DNA from: Bacteroidales bacterium
Lineage (GTDB): Bacteria > Bacteroidota > Bacteroidia > Bacteroidales > P3
Length of the DNA stretch: 34,911 nt
NCBI GenBank assembly: GCA_017509045.1
Contig: JAFWQP010000103.1
Location: 1-34,911, forward strand
Direction: 5' to 3'
The notes beneath the pieces are model-generated. The model was not told where the DNA came from, searched no databases, and worked only from the letters and a program-made list of their open reading frames with translations. Shown here one piece after another: positions 8,896 through 17,487 of this stretch. The position numbers were made by a program, and so were the translations under genes. The first letter of the stretch is position 1; each line of letters opens with the position of its first letter.

Positions 8896-9186
8896 TTAAA
8901 ATGAAATATATCTATACTTCATTATTATCCACATGAATATAACAAAGGTGACAAAGAATGTGGTGATGACCGCCTTGAGGGTCATGGGATATTCCAGTAT
9001 CTTAGCATAATACCGCAGCAACAAAAGTGGCGGTACAAAAGCAATCGCAAACCATCTGGCCCCCTCCGCAATAGGAACCTGCAGTATTATAATGACAACC
9101 AGAACCAACAGAGCACAAAGCAGTTCGGAAAGGAGTGTGGCAACCACACCAAGTGCAATACTATCTTTATGCAGCAATTTCTTCAT
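8896..9186 (-). CDS. Small membrane protein between surE and lpxB
   Basis: 96 residues, not recognised by name. Three hydrophobic segments are visible, at about residues 12-37, 44-57 and 71-90 (LGVVATLLSELLCALLVLVVIII; ARWFAIAFVPPLLLL; LKAVITTFFVTFVIFMWIIM), so it is probably an inner-membrane protein. Its ATG overlaps the surE stop by 4 bases and it ends 4 bases before lpxB, which argues for a real, co-translated gene. Position suggests a link with envelope or lipid A biogenesis, but that is inference only. Confidence 0.7.
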   Translation of the reverse strand: MKKLLHKDSIALGVVATLLSELLCALLVLVVIIILQVPIAEGARWFAIAFVPPLLLLRYYAKILEYPMTLKAVITTFFVTFVIFMWIIMKYRYISF

Positions 9187-9944
9187 ATTTCGATGCTTTT
9201 GATTGTTTCTAAATGATGCAAAGCCGTAAGGTCGGGACGTATCGGAACGACAGTTACATAGCCTTCTGCGAGAAGATGCTCGTCGCTATCAATCGGAGGA
9301 TTCTCACATACAAACTTGCCAGTCATCCACCAATAAGGTCTCCCTATCGGGTCGGTACGTTTTTCCAGCCCGTCTTTCCATGCTGCCCTAGCCTGTCGGC
9401 ATACACGGATGCCTTTGATTTGTTCGGCAGGCAAGCGTGGAATATTGACATTCAATGCCGTGAAGTCGGGCAGCGGATTTGCCAGCACATGCTCTAATAT
9501 GTGGCGAATTGTATGAGTACATGCGTCGAAGTCGGCAGCAGGATTGTGGTTCAGCAACGAGAAACCGATGGCCTGACAGCCGTTAAGACAGGCTTCCAAC
9601 ACAGCTCCGATAGTGCCGCTATAAATGATGTTGATAGAGGCATTGCTGCCATAGTTGATGCCTGAAAGCACCAAGTCGGGCTGTCGCGGACAGAAATGCT
9701 CCAAACCCATTTTCACGCAGTCGGCAGGGGTTCCGTCGCACGAATAGATTGACACACCTTCACCCTGACTCACAGTGTTCACCCGCAATGGCCGCGTGCA
9801 AGTAATCGAAGTGCTGACACCCGATGCGTTATGGTCGGGAGCCATCACCACCACCTCACCATACTCTTGCGCTATTGCAACAAGGTGCTGTAGGCCTCGT
9901 GAAGTGACCCCGTCATCATTTGTTATGAGTATCAGCGGCTTCAT
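9183..9944 (-). CDS. surE: 5'/3'-nucleotidase SurE
   Basis: 253 residues. Metal-dependent nucleoside monophosphate phosphatase linked to stationary-phase survival. The N-terminal metal site motif is ILITNDDGVTSRGL (NDDG at residues 8-11), followed by 'VVVMAPDHNASGVSTSIT', 'DGTPADCVKMGL', 'PDLVLSGINYGSNASINIIYSGTIGAVLEA' and 'LNVNIP', all typical for the family. It lies 3 bases downstream of the DUF4340 gene and overlaps the small membrane-protein gene by 4 bases. Confidence 0.96.
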   Translation of the reverse strand: MKPLILITNDDGVTSRGLQHLVAIAQEYGEVVVMAPDHNASGVSTSITCTRPLRVNTVSQGEGVSIYSCDGTPADCVKMGLEHFCPRQPDLVLSGINYGSNASINIIYSGTIGAVLEACLNGCQAIGFSLLNHNPAADFDACTHTIRHILEHVLANPLPDFTALNVNIPRLPAEQIKGIRVCRQARAAWKDGLEKRTDPIGRPYWWMTGKFVCENPPIDSDEHLLAEGYVTVVPIRPDLTALHHLETIKSIEI

Positions 9945-9947
9945 ATA

Positions 9948-11039
9948 TTATTCCTTTGCGAAAGGACTCCTTTGTTGACCTAAGAAGAAACTGGCAGGTT
10001 GGAGGATGTTGTCGAACACGAAGTACTGAATAAGCACTGTGTCCTTATCATCAATGGTGGCATACAAGCGGTTGAGGTCAAACATCTCATACATGTCGCT
10101 TTCTGGCATCGCCAACGTGTCGGCAGGGTTGTTGTATTTAAGATAGGTCTTCAACTCGCGGGTAGTACCCTCCGTGTTGGTGACGCGCAAAATAGTGCGG
10201 GGACCGGCGCTGAACGAGGTGTCCATGTTGCTGTTAGGCACACGGCTGGCAAACTCGTCGAAGTTCAGGTTGGCAAAACACGACAGCATCTGAGCCACAC
10301 GTGCTGTGTCGAAGTTTGCAACAGGGGTATTGGTTTTTGTCAGCACAAAGGCAAAGCCATCGCCTTGACGTTCCACAGCAAACGATTCTTCAGGATTGGC
10401 AGGTATCTCCAGTTCAACCCGTTGCAGTTGGCGAATATCCCAATGTACTATATTGTGGCTACGCCACGACATCGGGTCGGTGACAAACCTTGGGGTAAGG
10501 TATCCGCGGAAGCCTGGTATATGGATGATATAGGGCTCCTTATCGCCTTGGCGGAACATGTGGCAGGCCATCATATCCTGTGTTTCATGACCCACATAAT
10601 ATGTCACCGTTAATTTTTCGTGGGGGAAGAGTTTCAGTTTACCACCAAACCAATTGATGAAATACTTCCTTTGATACACCTCCACCTTGATGGCACGTGC
10701 CGAAAGAAGTTTCACTACTTGTGGCACCGCATTCTTGTTCACCTGCTGACGGATACGCATATCGTGCAAAGTCTCCAGCAGCATGTCTATCATCGGCTGG
10801 CTGGCGGGATAGATACCATCCACCGTCCACATCGTGTCGCTCGTGCTGTCCGCCACACGCTGCAGCAACACCTGATTGTCTTGTTTGTCTGCCATATATA
10901 TCTTGGTCACGGCATCAATGTCTTCCACATGGAAGTCTTGGTCGAATGTGGCAGGTTTTGCCCCATGTCGCGCCACCAAAAGGGCAACGATGCCTATGAC
11001 TGCAACAACGGCAATAATAATTATATTCTTTTTCTTCAT
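9948..11039 (-). CDS. DUF4340-type protein, partner of the Gld-like ABC transporter
   Basis: 363 residues with a single N-terminal membrane segment (IIIIAVVAVIGIVALLVA) and a long exported domain. The pattern 'TKIYMADKQDNQVLLQRVADSTSDTMWTVDGIYPASQPMIDMLLETLHDMRIRQQV' matches the DUF4340 style found next to GldG-like genes: beta-rich repeats reading a residual state of the form 'W.vdG.y.a....i..lL..l..l....'. The ATG overlaps the stop of the GldF-GldG gene by 4 bases, so the two are probably made together as one transporter-associated complex. The molecular role is unknown. Confidence 0.75.
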   Translation of the reverse strand: MKKKNIIIIAVVAVIGIVALLVARHGAKPATFDQDFHVEDIDAVTKIYMADKQDNQVLLQRVADSTSDTMWTVDGIYPASQPMIDMLLETLHDMRIRQQVNKNAVPQVVKLLSARAIKVEVYQRKYFINWFGGKLKLFPHEKLTVTYYVGHETQDMMACHMFRQGDKEPYIIHIPGFRGYLTPRFVTDPMSWRSHNIVHWDIRQLQRVELEIPANPEESFAVERQGDGFAFVLTKTNTPVANFDTARVAQMLSCFANLNFDEFASRVPNSNMDTSFSAGPRTILRVTNTEGTTRELKTYLKYNNPADTLAMPESDMYEMFDLNRLYATIDDKDTVLIQYFVFDNILQPASFFLGQQRSPFAKE

Positions 11040-13510
11040 TTTCTAACGTATTGTTTGCGACGTATGATAAGGATGACTATTCCGGCCAGAATGATAATGC
11101 CAGAAGGCAGCAATATATTGAGTAGCTTGTATTGCGTCCCATCCTCTTTAATCTTCATTACATTCAGTTTGCGAATCTTGATATCACGCGAGCGGCTGGC
11201 TATGGAACCCTCCTCCCCTACCAGATAGTCAATACAATTGAGCAACAACTCCTTGTTGGCATACATGGTCTCGGTATAGAAGTCATACCCAAGTGGATAA
11301 CCCGTGCCGTCGTTAAAGTTGAAGCGGTTCTTGATAATATCGCCGTCGGACATAACTATCATGGCAGTACTGTCGCCCACCTCTTTGTAACCCATTGCGG
11401 GAAGCTCCATAAAGTCGGGCGTAAGCCTGTTGCGGAACACCGACTTAAAGTTTCCTCTCAGCAGCACAGCAACGGGAATGTTCTGACGGTTATACAGCCT
11501 TCTGTCCGGCTCTATCTTGGCTTCGTTCAAATCATAGATTGCCGGTGCGTTCTTCACTCGGGCGAACTCCGATGTGGCAAGCAGCACCGTTTTCTCAATA
11601 TCGTTGTCGATAAGGTCTATACTGCTGACAAAGTCGGTCTTTATCAAGTCGAGGTTCCTCACTATCGGGTGCGACGACAGCGGCACAATCTCGGGGAAAT
11701 ACATCCACGGCTGGAACTGTATCTGCGGCTTCTCGCCTACCATACCCACCGTCATAGGTATAGGCCTGCAACGTATGTCCATGATAACGTCGGGATTGAT
11801 ACGTGCCCCGTAGGTGAACAGCATCTCGTCGATGTTAAGGGGGAGACGTGTCGCCACCGCCTGTCCTGCATGAGCCAGACTGTCGAGGTCGGCATCCAGC
11901 GGGTCGACCAACCACAACAGCTTGCCCCCATACATCACATATTGGTCAAGGATATAAAGGTCTCTATCGCTAAACGGGGTTGTAGGTTTGGCTATAATGA
12001 TGAGGTCGTACTTGTTTCGAAAACGATAGGTTGTCGAATCTTTGGGGTCTGCCACTCGTGCGGTGAGCGAGTTGATATTCTCATCCATGCGCACAGTGTC
12101 CAGATTGTAATACTCATACAGCGAGCCTATCATATCCGACATGTTAGGCAGCGGCAGTTCTCCGTGTCCGCGCATAAAGGCCACCGAAGGCTTCTGCCCC
12201 TGCGACAAAGCACGTATGGCATTCGACAGCACATACTCCAAACTCTGTATCGAGTTGTTCAGCAGCTGCGTCTGGTCTACATACTTCTGGCTTTGCAGCA
12301 GTTGTATGGAGGTCTCGTTGCCTTTGTAGATAACGTCGGCAGCGGGTATCAGCACCTGCGTGGTCACCCCATTGCCCGTACTCACCTGTATCTGCGTGGG
12401 CTGTATGCCTTTTTGTGCCAACTTCTGGTAAAAGACCTGCCGCTCTTGTTGGTTGTCGAAATTATTGGGGTTGACAAACTCGTACTGCACATTCTTGTTG
12501 TAGGCGCGGAACTGGTTGAGCATCTCCTTGGTCTCGTTCTGCAAACGCTTGAAGTCGGCGGGGAACTCCCCTTCCAGATACACGCGATACAGCACCGGCT
12601 CGTCAATCTTCTTCAACAGATTCTTTGTCGACTTCGACAGCGTATAGCGTTTCTCCGAAGTCAGGTCGAGGCGGCCAAACACGTAGTAGCCTATCACGTT
12701 CACGAATATGACAATCAGTACCCCCGCACCCAGCTCAATCCAATGACTACGCCGCTGGTCTTTCTTGTTGCGCCAGCCGTGCCATTTGCGGCTCTGCAAC
12801 ACGATACGGGTTGCCATCATAAACAAGGCCACCACGCTGGCAAAGTATATCACGTCGCGGCTGTCTATCACACCACGACTGATCGACTCGTAATGGTAGC
12901 TCATGCCCAACGAGCGGACAAACAGGTCGGCATTGCCCAAAAAGCCCATGCGGAATATCGCTTCAAAGCCCAAGTGCATAAATGCACTCATCAGTGCAGC
13001 CAGGATAAAAGCAACTATCTGGTTGTTGGTAATCGAGCTGGCAAACAATCCGATAGCAACAAATGCCGCACCCAACATCAGCATGCCGATATACGAGCCC
13101 ACCACACTGCCTGTGTCGATATTGCCCACAGGGTCGCCCAATGCCACCACACTGAAGTAGCACACCAACGTCGGCAGCAGCGAGATAAACACCAGCACAA
13201 AGCCCGCAAGGAACTTTGCCCATATCAGTTTCATCTCGCTCAGCGGCTTGGTAAGCAGCAGCTCCATAGTGCCGTTCTTCTTCTCTTCGGCAAACATACG
13301 CATCGTAATAGCCGGAATGAGGAACAAGTATAGGAACGGCCCCACCACAAACAGCCCATCCATGCCGGCAAAGCCGTAATCAAGGATATTGAAGTCCGAC
13401 TTAAACACCCACAGCATCAGTCCTGTGAGTATGAGGAATACGATGATGGTCAGGTAGCCTATCAGTGAGGAGAAGAAGCTGGATAGTTCTTTCTTGAATA
13501 GTGTGAACAT
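11036..13510 (-). CDS. GldF-GldG fusion: ABC transporter permease plus auxiliary domain
   Basis: 824 residues. The first 240 or so form an ABC-2 permease of GldF type: 'MFTLFKKELSSFFSSLIGYLTIIVFLILTGLMLWVF', then 'FLIPAITMRMFAEEKKNGTMELLLTKPLSEMKLIWAKFLAG' and further hydrophobic segments. After about residue 245 comes a GldG-type part with its own membrane segment and 'YTLSKSTKNLLKKIDEPVLYRVYLEGEFPADFKRLQNETKEML', a periplasmic domain, and a C-terminal anchor (LLPSGIIILAGIVILII). In Flavobacterium GldA/F/G are separate proteins needed for gliding; Bacteroidales that do not glide keep a fused form of unknown substrate. No ATPase gene (GldA) lies adjacent here. Confidence 0.85.
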   Translation of the reverse strand: MFTLFKKELSSFFSSLIGYLTIIVFLILTGLMLWVFKSDFNILDYGFAGMDGLFVVGPFLYLFLIPAITMRMFAEEKKNGTMELLLTKPLSEMKLIWAKFLAGFVLVFISLLPTLVCYFSVVALGDPVGNIDTGSVVGSYIGMLMLGAAFVAIGLFASSITNNQIVAFILAALMSAFMHLGFEAIFRMGFLGNADLFVRSLGMSYHYESISRGVIDSRDVIYFASVVALFMMATRIVLQSRKWHGWRNKKDQRRSHWIELGAGVLIVIFVNVIGYYVFGRLDLTSEKRYTLSKSTKNLLKKIDEPVLYRVYLEGEFPADFKRLQNETKEMLNQFRAYNKNVQYEFVNPNNFDNQQERQVFYQKLAQKGIQPTQIQVSTGNGVTTQVLIPAADVIYKGNETSIQLLQSQKYVDQTQLLNNSIQSLEYVLSNAIRALSQGQKPSVAFMRGHGELPLPNMSDMIGSLYEYYNLDTVRMDENINSLTARVADPKDSTTYRFRNKYDLIIIAKPTTPFSDRDLYILDQYVMYGGKLLWLVDPLDADLDSLAHAGQAVATRLPLNIDEMLFTYGARINPDVIMDIRCRPIPMTVGMVGEKPQIQFQPWMYFPEIVPLSSHPIVRNLDLIKTDFVSSIDLIDNDIEKTVLLATSEFARVKNAPAIYDLNEAKIEPDRRLYNRQNIPVAVLLRGNFKSVFRNRLTPDFMELPAMGYKEVGDSTAMIVMSDGDIIKNRFNFNDGTGYPLGYDFYTETMYANKELLLNCIDYLVGEEGSIASRSRDIKIRKLNVMKIKEDGTQYKLLNILLPSGIIILAGIVILIIRRKQYVRK

Positions 13511-13603
13511 TTCTCTAAATTAAAAATTTAAAATTAGAAATCAAACAGGGGGAAGACAAATTGGCAGCTTTTAATTTCTAATTCTTAATCATTAATTTTC
13601 AGG
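13511..13603. repeat. AT-rich spacer with inverted repeat
   Basis: Between the peptidase and GldF-GldG genes, AATTAGAAAT (13532-13541) is repeated inverted as ATTTCTAATT (13574-13583). The sequence is otherwise AT-rich with no U-run typical of a terminator. It could form a hairpin in the transcript; no promoter box is convincing. Confidence 0.5.
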
Positions 13604-15301
13604 TTATTCTTCAAACTTAAATCGTTTCGAGCGGAACGAACGTCCTTGGTAGTCGCCCAGCGACAACTCATAAATCACCTCTGCCATCAGGCTGGCGCGC
13701 TTGGTCAGGATGTCGCGGTTGATATTCTCCGAGATGTCGCTCGGCACATGGTCGTAGTTGCCACCCATGTGGTTGGTAAACACAATCGAGGGGATACCAA
13801 TCTGTGCAAAAGGTGCCGCATCGCCGCGAGGCATCGTGCGGTAGCCTCTCAGCAGCGACTTGGTGGAAATCGAGTCGTTGCGCGAAGCGATGTTCCACAA
13901 CTGGGGGAAACGCTTGTTGCCAAGCACATTGATACTGTCGCCCGAGCCAATGCACTCTGCATTGATAAAGCACTCCACATTCTTCAGCTTGGGGAAGTTC
14001 GACACGAAGATGCTCGAGCCCAGCTGCTCCAATTCACCACCCGAGAACAGCACAAACACGATAGAGCGCTTGTTGTACTCAATCTCGGCGGGCGCATAGG
14101 TGGTCAGCAGACGTGCACATTCCAGCACCGCGGCCACACCGCTGGCGTTGTCGTCGGCACCGGGGAACAGGCAGGTGCTGCCCTGAATGCCCACATGGTC
14201 CAAGTGCGCACCCACCACGATATACTCGTGCTTCATCTTCTCGTCCACACCGGGCAGCACTCCCACCACATTGGCGGTAGTGGCCTTGGGGTGATAGTGG
14301 GCGTTGATGTTAATTTCAAATTTCTTACGTAGGTGGAACGACTGCGGGGTCATATTGTTCTGCAGCGCGTCGTACACCGAGTCGAGCGTCATCTGCTCGT
14401 TGGCAAGCAGAGCCTCGCCCATGTCGCGGGTGGGCTGCACCACGGGGAAGGTGGCCTGATGTGCACCCTCGCCACAATAGGCGTGGTGCTGCACCTCATA
14501 GGGACGGCAGCTCTCCGACATGTTGATACACACCAGACCCACAGCACCATGCTTTATGGCCACCTCGGCCTTTTGCCGCAGGGTGGTGTAGCGGCTGGCG
14601 ACATTGCCCGGCAAAAACTCCGGCACACCCGACAGGCAGAGCACTATCTTGCCCTGCACATCCACTTTGGCATACTCGTTGAAGGCAAGATTGTCGATGC
14701 CCCAACCGCAGAACACCACAGGCGCATTCGTGTAGCCGCGTCCCGTCATGCTTGAGCAGACATAGTCGCGACCCAGCACATAGCGGGTGCGTGTGTCGTT
14801 GTCGTTCACGTATGTGTCGAAATTACAATTCTCTATCTCGTTGTATTCCACTTGGAAATACTGGCCCCATTCTCCGTCGAAAGGCTTCACACCATACGTT
14901 GCCAGCACATCGGCGCAATACTCGGCAGCCTCCAGATAGGCCTTCGAGCCAGCCATACGCCCCTCATACTGCGACGACGAGAGGGTGCGTATATGCTTCA
15001 TCAGCGTGTCGGTGTTGGCGCGCAGCAACGTATCCATCGATGCCAGCACCAGCGTGCGAGCCTCGGCTGCCTCCTTGGCTGCCTTCTCGGCCTCGGCCTT
15101 TGCTGCCGCCGCTTCCGCAGCCGCCTCTTTCTTACTCTTGGCCTTACCTTTCTTCTCTTCCTTCTTAGCCTTCTTGTCCTTCTTAGCCTTCTTTTCGGTC
15201 TTATCCTTTTTCTTGCTTTGGGCGTTAGCCTGTGGGCAGGCTCCAAAAGGCGACAACATCGCCAAAATCGCAAATAGGGCAATGAACTTCTTCATTTTCA
15301 T
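13604..15301 (-). CDS. Secreted M28-family peptidase with PA domain
   Basis: About 565 residues from the ATG at 15301 (MKMKKF; an ATG at 15295 is equally possible). A longer in-frame start at 15466 is ruled out because it lies upstream of the promoter. Signal peptide (KKFIALFAILAMLSPFGACPQANA), then about 55 residues of lysine/alanine/glutamate-rich linker, a PA-like insert and the M28 zinc-peptidase core. Counting from 15295, ligand candidates are H364 and D366 (AHLDHV), D381 (GADDNASG), E421, E447 and the late His in YDHVPSD. Odd point: the family's paired Glu-Glu is Gly420-Glu421 here (FSGGELEQLGS), so the usual general base is missing. The gene heads the long minus-strand run. Confidence 0.88.
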   Translation of the reverse strand: MKMKKFIALFAILAMLSPFGACPQANAQSKKKDKTEKKAKKDKKAKKEEKKGKAKSKKEAAAEAAAAKAEAEKAAKEAAEARTLVLASMDTLLRANTDTLMKHIRTLSSSQYEGRMAGSKAYLEAAEYCADVLATYGVKPFDGEWGQYFQVEYNEIENCNFDTYVNDNDTRTRYVLGRDYVCSSMTGRGYTNAPVVFCGWGIDNLAFNEYAKVDVQGKIVLCLSGVPEFLPGNVASRYTTLRQKAEVAIKHGAVGLVCINMSESCRPYEVQHHAYCGEGAHQATFPVVQPTRDMGEALLANEQMTLDSVYDALQNNMTPQSFHLRKKFEININAHYHPKATTANVVGVLPGVDEKMKHEYIVVGAHLDHVGIQGSTCLFPGADDNASGVAAVLECARLLTTYAPAEIEYNKRSIVFVLFSGGELEQLGSSIFVSNFPKLKNVECFINAECIGSGDSINVLGNKRFPQLWNIASRNDSISTKSLLRGYRTMPRGDAAPFAQIGIPSIVFTNHMGGNYDHVPSDISENINRDILTKRASLMAEVIYELSLGDYQGRSFRSKRFKFEE

Positions 15302-15382
15302 TAGCGTATTTATTATTATATATTTTTTTATTTTTCTGACAATAAACAATTTGGTGTACCTATGGCACACATTATAAACAAG

Positions 15383-15390
15383 CAAAGATA
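15383..15390 (-). promoter_or_regulatory. Bacteroidetes -7 box for the M28 peptidase gene
   Basis: Read on the minus strand this is TATCTTTG followed by C, a match to TAnnTTTG. Transcription would start near 15376, about 75 bases before the ATG at 15301. The -33 region (TATATTG) is only weakly like TTTG. Confidence 0.6.
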
Positions 15391-15977
15391 CGAAAAAAAA
15401 GCAATATACGAAAAAAAACTTCTCACCCATCACAAGGCAATCACAATCCATCCGGCAATCCTCCACGCCCCCACAGGCCTAAGCGGCTGCAACAGCCTCC
15501 TGTCCCAAAGGCACTCAACCCCACTTTTTACTTTCTAAATTGCCCCTCTCACTTCTATCTTCATACCTTAGTTTTACCTTAGTTATACCTTAGTTTTACT
15601 ATATATAATAGAATAACTAAGGTATAACTAAGGTATAACAATAGAATAAGAAGCGAAGCCATTATGGAGCCACTAAAACTTCACTTTTTAGATAATAGGT
15701 TATTTTCTATACCAAACCATATTCCCCTCTAAAAAAGAGCCAAAACATAGAAACATAGCAAAAGTTGATTATTAAAGGCTGGGAAAAAAGTTTTTCTCTA
15801 TCCCGAAAAATACGAATGTTAACATAGCAATAATGAAAACGCCATAAGTAAACACATGATTATTAGCACTAAAGATATTATTTACGGTTTCTCTGTGTGT
15901 ATTTCAAGGATTTTGTGAAAATTTGCAGCTGATTTATCCCAAATCAGTCATTTGCGTTTAACCCTTAATCACCCACA
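15391..15977. repeat. 587-base spacer with ACCTTAG iterated-word array
   Basis: Non-coding spacer between divergent genes. TACCTTAGTT occurs three times in direct orientation at 15564, 15575 and 15586 (exact 11-base period). After an AT-rich centre, its complement AACTAAGGTA occurs twice at 15615 and 15626 (11-base period), so the RNA or a cruciform could form a hairpin of about 30 pairs. A second, weaker iteration of ACATAG lies at about 15745-15760 and once more near 15831. The only frame near the array is a 22-codon ORF from ATG 15664, which I do not regard as a gene. No convincing promoter is visible for the plus-strand gene at 15978. Confidence 0.85.
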
Positions 15978-17021
15978 ATGAAACGATACATCTTGGCTCT
16001 TTTGATGATTGCAGCGGCCTTCGGGGTTGCGGCATCCAACACCACTGTTCCCGACGGACCTGACAAAAAGGCCGTAACGCTCCGTTGCGTGAAGCCTCCC
16101 TATCTCAAGGCGGGAGACCGCGTGGCACTTGTTTCGCCCTCGTATTTCAAAAGCATGAAGGAGGTGGAGAAAGCCGCCGAAGTGTTGCGCGAGTGGGGCT
16201 TGGTGCCTGTCATTGCGCCTAATGTGGGCAAGGTGCATGCGGGCAGATATGCCGGCACGGTGGAGGAACGTGTGAGCGACCTCCGCTGGGCGTTGTCCGA
16301 CACCACCATCAAGGCGATTATCTGCAACCGTGGTGGCTATGGCACAATACATTATATCGACCAGATCCCGCTTGCCGAATGGAGGGCAAATCCCAAGTGG
16401 TTGGTGGGTTTCAGCGATGTCACCACACTACATGGCCTGCTCGCCCGTGCTGGGGTGATGAGCGTACACGGCACGATGAGCATGTTCCTGGCTACCAAAG
16501 CCAAAGACACGAGCAGCACGTTGATGCGCGATTTGCTAATGGGCTGTGTGCCACGCTACGAGGTGCCGCCACACCCGCAAAACATCGAGGGATGCGCCAG
16601 CGGCATATTGGTGGGAGGCAATTTGTGCACCATCACGCCCAATCTTGGCACACAAGCCGATGCCACCCGGGGACGCGACCTTATCCTCTTTATCGAAGAG
16701 GTGGAAGAGGGTATGCACAATATCGACCGCCAATTCAACATCCTCATGATGAACGGTGTACTCGACCGCTGCAAAGGCGTAGTGCTGGGCACTTTCACCG
16801 AGTGCGAGCGGGAGTTCTCGTACGGGAGCGTTGAGGAGATGCTCCGCCCCTATATCGAGAAATACAAAATCCCGCTGCTCTGCGGCTTCCCCGGAGGTCA
16901 CGGCAAGGTGAACCTGCCCCTAGTGATGGGTGCTCCCGTCACCATCGACGTCCGCCCCGACGGCGCCACCCTCCAATTCAACATCGACGGCGAACAGCGA
17001 GAATTTGTCGTCAAGAATTGA
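15978..17021 (+). CDS. LD-carboxypeptidase (peptidase S66)
   Basis: 347 residues. Serine peptidase that trims the terminal D-Ala from tetrapeptide stems in peptidoglycan recycling. A signal-like N-terminus (MKRYILALLMIAAAFGVAAS) suggests export, unlike cytoplasmic LdcA. Family marks: 'LKAGDRVALVSPS', 'KAIICNRGGYGTIHYID', 'WLVGFSDVTTLHGLLARAGVMSVHG' with the probable nucleophile S146, 'LFIEEVEEGMHNIDRQ' with E240, and 'GFPGGHGKVNLPL' with H308, which together give the Ser-Glu-His set known for LdcA. It stands alone, with repeat-filled spacers on both sides. Confidence 0.9.
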   Translation: MKRYILALLMIAAAFGVAASNTTVPDGPDKKAVTLRCVKPPYLKAGDRVALVSPSYFKSMKEVEKAAEVLREWGLVPVIAPNVGKVHAGRYAGTVEERVSDLRWALSDTTIKAIICNRGGYGTIHYIDQIPLAEWRANPKWLVGFSDVTTLHGLLARAGVMSVHGTMSMFLATKAKDTSSTLMRDLLMGCVPRYEVPPHPQNIEGCASGILVGGNLCTITPNLGTQADATRGRDLILFIEEVEEGMHNIDRQFNILMMNGVLDRCKGVVLGTFTECEREFSYGSVEEMLRPYIEKYKIPLLCGFPGGHGKVNLPLVMGAPVTIDVRPDGATLQFNIDGEQREFVVKN

Positions 17022-17061
17022 GACAGGTTCCATATTGGTGTTCTTCCAACAAAGGCGTAGG

Positions 17062-17407
17062 TCTGCTACAGTGTTACAGTTGCTACAGTTCGTTTTACGC
17101 TTATCCCCCCAATAATATATCTATTATGGGAGCTTCTATAAATTCGTTTTATTCGTTCACATGCTTGAATAATCTAATTATAAATTCGATAGATTCGTTA
17201 AATTCGTGTTCAAAAGTAATAAATAGAAATCCCCTTATATGCGACTCAACGAAACAATCTGCTACAGCGCTACAGTTGCTACAGTTCGTTTTACAGCTAT
17301 CAAAAAACCACAATTATATATCTATATATTTGATATATAAATATATAAATATAATTTCATTTAAAAATGGACACCCGAACTCTAACTGTAGCACTGTAGC
17401 GCTGTAG
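17062..17407. repeat. Nested iterated-word array (CTACAG and ATTCG words)
   Basis: A 44-base block with three CTACAG-type words (17066, 17074 as TTACAG, 17083) is repeated almost exactly at 17258-17301 (words at 17262, 17270, 17279). The complement CTGTAG follows three times at 17386, 17394 and 17402 (8-base period). Between the two 44-base blocks a different word, ATTCG, iterates with an exact 9-base period: 17142 and 17151, then 17184, 17193 and 17202. The stretch has no coding potential and spans most of the spacer between the LD-carboxypeptidase gene and the defence-like island. Confidence 0.88.
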
Positions 17408-17487
17408 CGCATTCCATGGTGCAGATATACATATAAAGTTTCACATATCTATTTTGGGGAAGAACATCAAAAAAAACTATAGGTAAA

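Noticed and set aside
11132..13333. Very long plus-strand open frame (about 730 codons) opposite the GldF-GldG gene
   Set aside because: Its translation is rich in His, Gln, Arg and Val with no fold-like pattern; the minus strand carries clear GldF/GldG motifs. It is an antisense shadow caused by codon bias.
13532..13583. Terminator between the M28 peptidase and GldF-GldG genes
   Set aside because: The inverted repeat is AT-only with a loop of over 30 bases and no T run on the minus strand, so termination is not supported.
15302..15466. Longer N-terminus for the M28 peptidase
   Set aside because: It would lie upstream of the TATCTTTG promoter and place 55 non-family residues ahead of a good signal peptide.
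15664..15732. 22-codon ORF (MEPLKLHFLDNRLF...) after the ACCTTAG array
   Set aside because: Too short, with no supporting homology that I can recall with confidence and no following gene on that strand for over 200 bases.
17062..17407. Possible CRISPR array
   Set aside because: The repeats are only 5-8 bases at 8-11 base steps, occur in both orientations, and no cas genes are present. The two 44-base blocks are a single duplication, not a spacer-repeat series.
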